The notes beneath the pieces are model-generated. The model searched no databases. It saw only the letters and a program-made list of their open reading frames with translations, and had not been told where the DNA came from. Positions 49,761 through 49,789 of a DNA stretch of 49,789 nt are shown piece after piece. Every line of letters begins with the position of its first letter. Within the stretch, counting starts at the first letter, position 1. Made by a program: the position numbers and the translations under genes. This stretch comes from an uncultured Eubacteriales bacterium (GTDB lineage: Bacteria; Bacillota; Clostridia; Peptostreptococcales; Anaerovoracaceae), in contig CACYFF010000018.1 in NCBI GenBank assembly GCA_902773665.1, positions 1 to 49,789 of the forward strand. The letters run 5' to 3'.

Positions 49761-49789
49761 ATGGAACTGAAGATCATTACAGATAAACT
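49761..49789 (+). CDS. Start of a further gene (partial)
   Basis: ATG 49761 follows GAAGGGCGG and opens a frame MELKIITDK that runs off the end of the window. Too little is visible to name it. Confidence 0.4.

Overview
The window looks like chromosomal DNA from an anaerobic Gram-positive bacterium of the class Clostridia. I base this on the gene order rrn-tmk-holB-ricT-trmN6, the AbrB-type regulator, the pyrR-uraA pair with an RNA attenuator, the class III (Firmicute-type) fructose-1,6-bisphosphatase, the strong GGAGG ribosome binding sites and the moderately high G+C. Two large cytosolic peptidases and a full oligopeptide ABC transporter suggest a peptide or amino-acid fermenter. I cannot name the genus from sequence alone.

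Layout. 1-540: end of an rRNA operon (3' part of 23S, then 5S). 600-4100: tmk, holB, ricT, trmN6, closed by a very strong palindrome. 4100-9600: murA, an AbrB-like regulator, and the aroA and pyrR-uraA genes, with a candidate PyrR attenuator before pyrR. 9700-13100: class III fbp, a DUF2927 secreted protein, tRNA-Arg, tRNA-Gly and tRNA-Pro, and short tRNA-like repeats. 13.3-17.7 kb: a small membrane protein, then M32 carboxypeptidase and M3 oligoendopeptidase genes. 17.7-27.2 kb: the most unusual block. A minus-strand operon encodes a homologue of the Cutibacterium acnes linoleate isomerase (PAI), a CrtI/RetSat-like flavoprotein and a flavin/[2Fe-2S] reductase. It diverges from a plus-strand operon encoding an adenylate-forming acyl ligase, an acyl carrier protein and an acyl-ACP thioesterase. 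A 938-residue multi-cluster Fe-S/FAD oxidoreductase follows. Together these look like an activate, modify and release route for an unsaturated acyl chain, possibly an electron sink; that is inference. 27.3-34.9 kb: oppABCDF with an enlarged OppA and OppC. 34.9-40.1 kb: a nitrilase with an odd Cys-rich tail, a D-malate/tartrate dehydrogenase-like enzyme, an Mrp/Nbp35 ATPase, a YhbY protein, a metallo-beta-lactamase-fold protein and a K+ channel.

40.1-45.7 kb is an accessory region rich in RNA-end and metabolite-repair functions. It holds an rtcB RNA ligase broken by an apparent 25-nt deletion and preceded by a leader with a terminator, an XRE regulator, a ThpR-type 2',3'-cyclic phosphodiesterase, a cupin-NnrE fusion, a MalY-like C-S lyase and a cyclic-phosphate-receiver-like protein. 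45.8-49.8 kb holds small accessory genes (an Imm32-like immunity protein, a DUF4234-like membrane protein, two unrecognised proteins, an alpha/beta hydrolase), a DUF4177 remnant, an ABM-domain protein and the start of a further gene.

Promoters in the window repeatedly use an extended -10 element, TGNTATACT. No insertion sequence, CRISPR array or prophage gene was seen.
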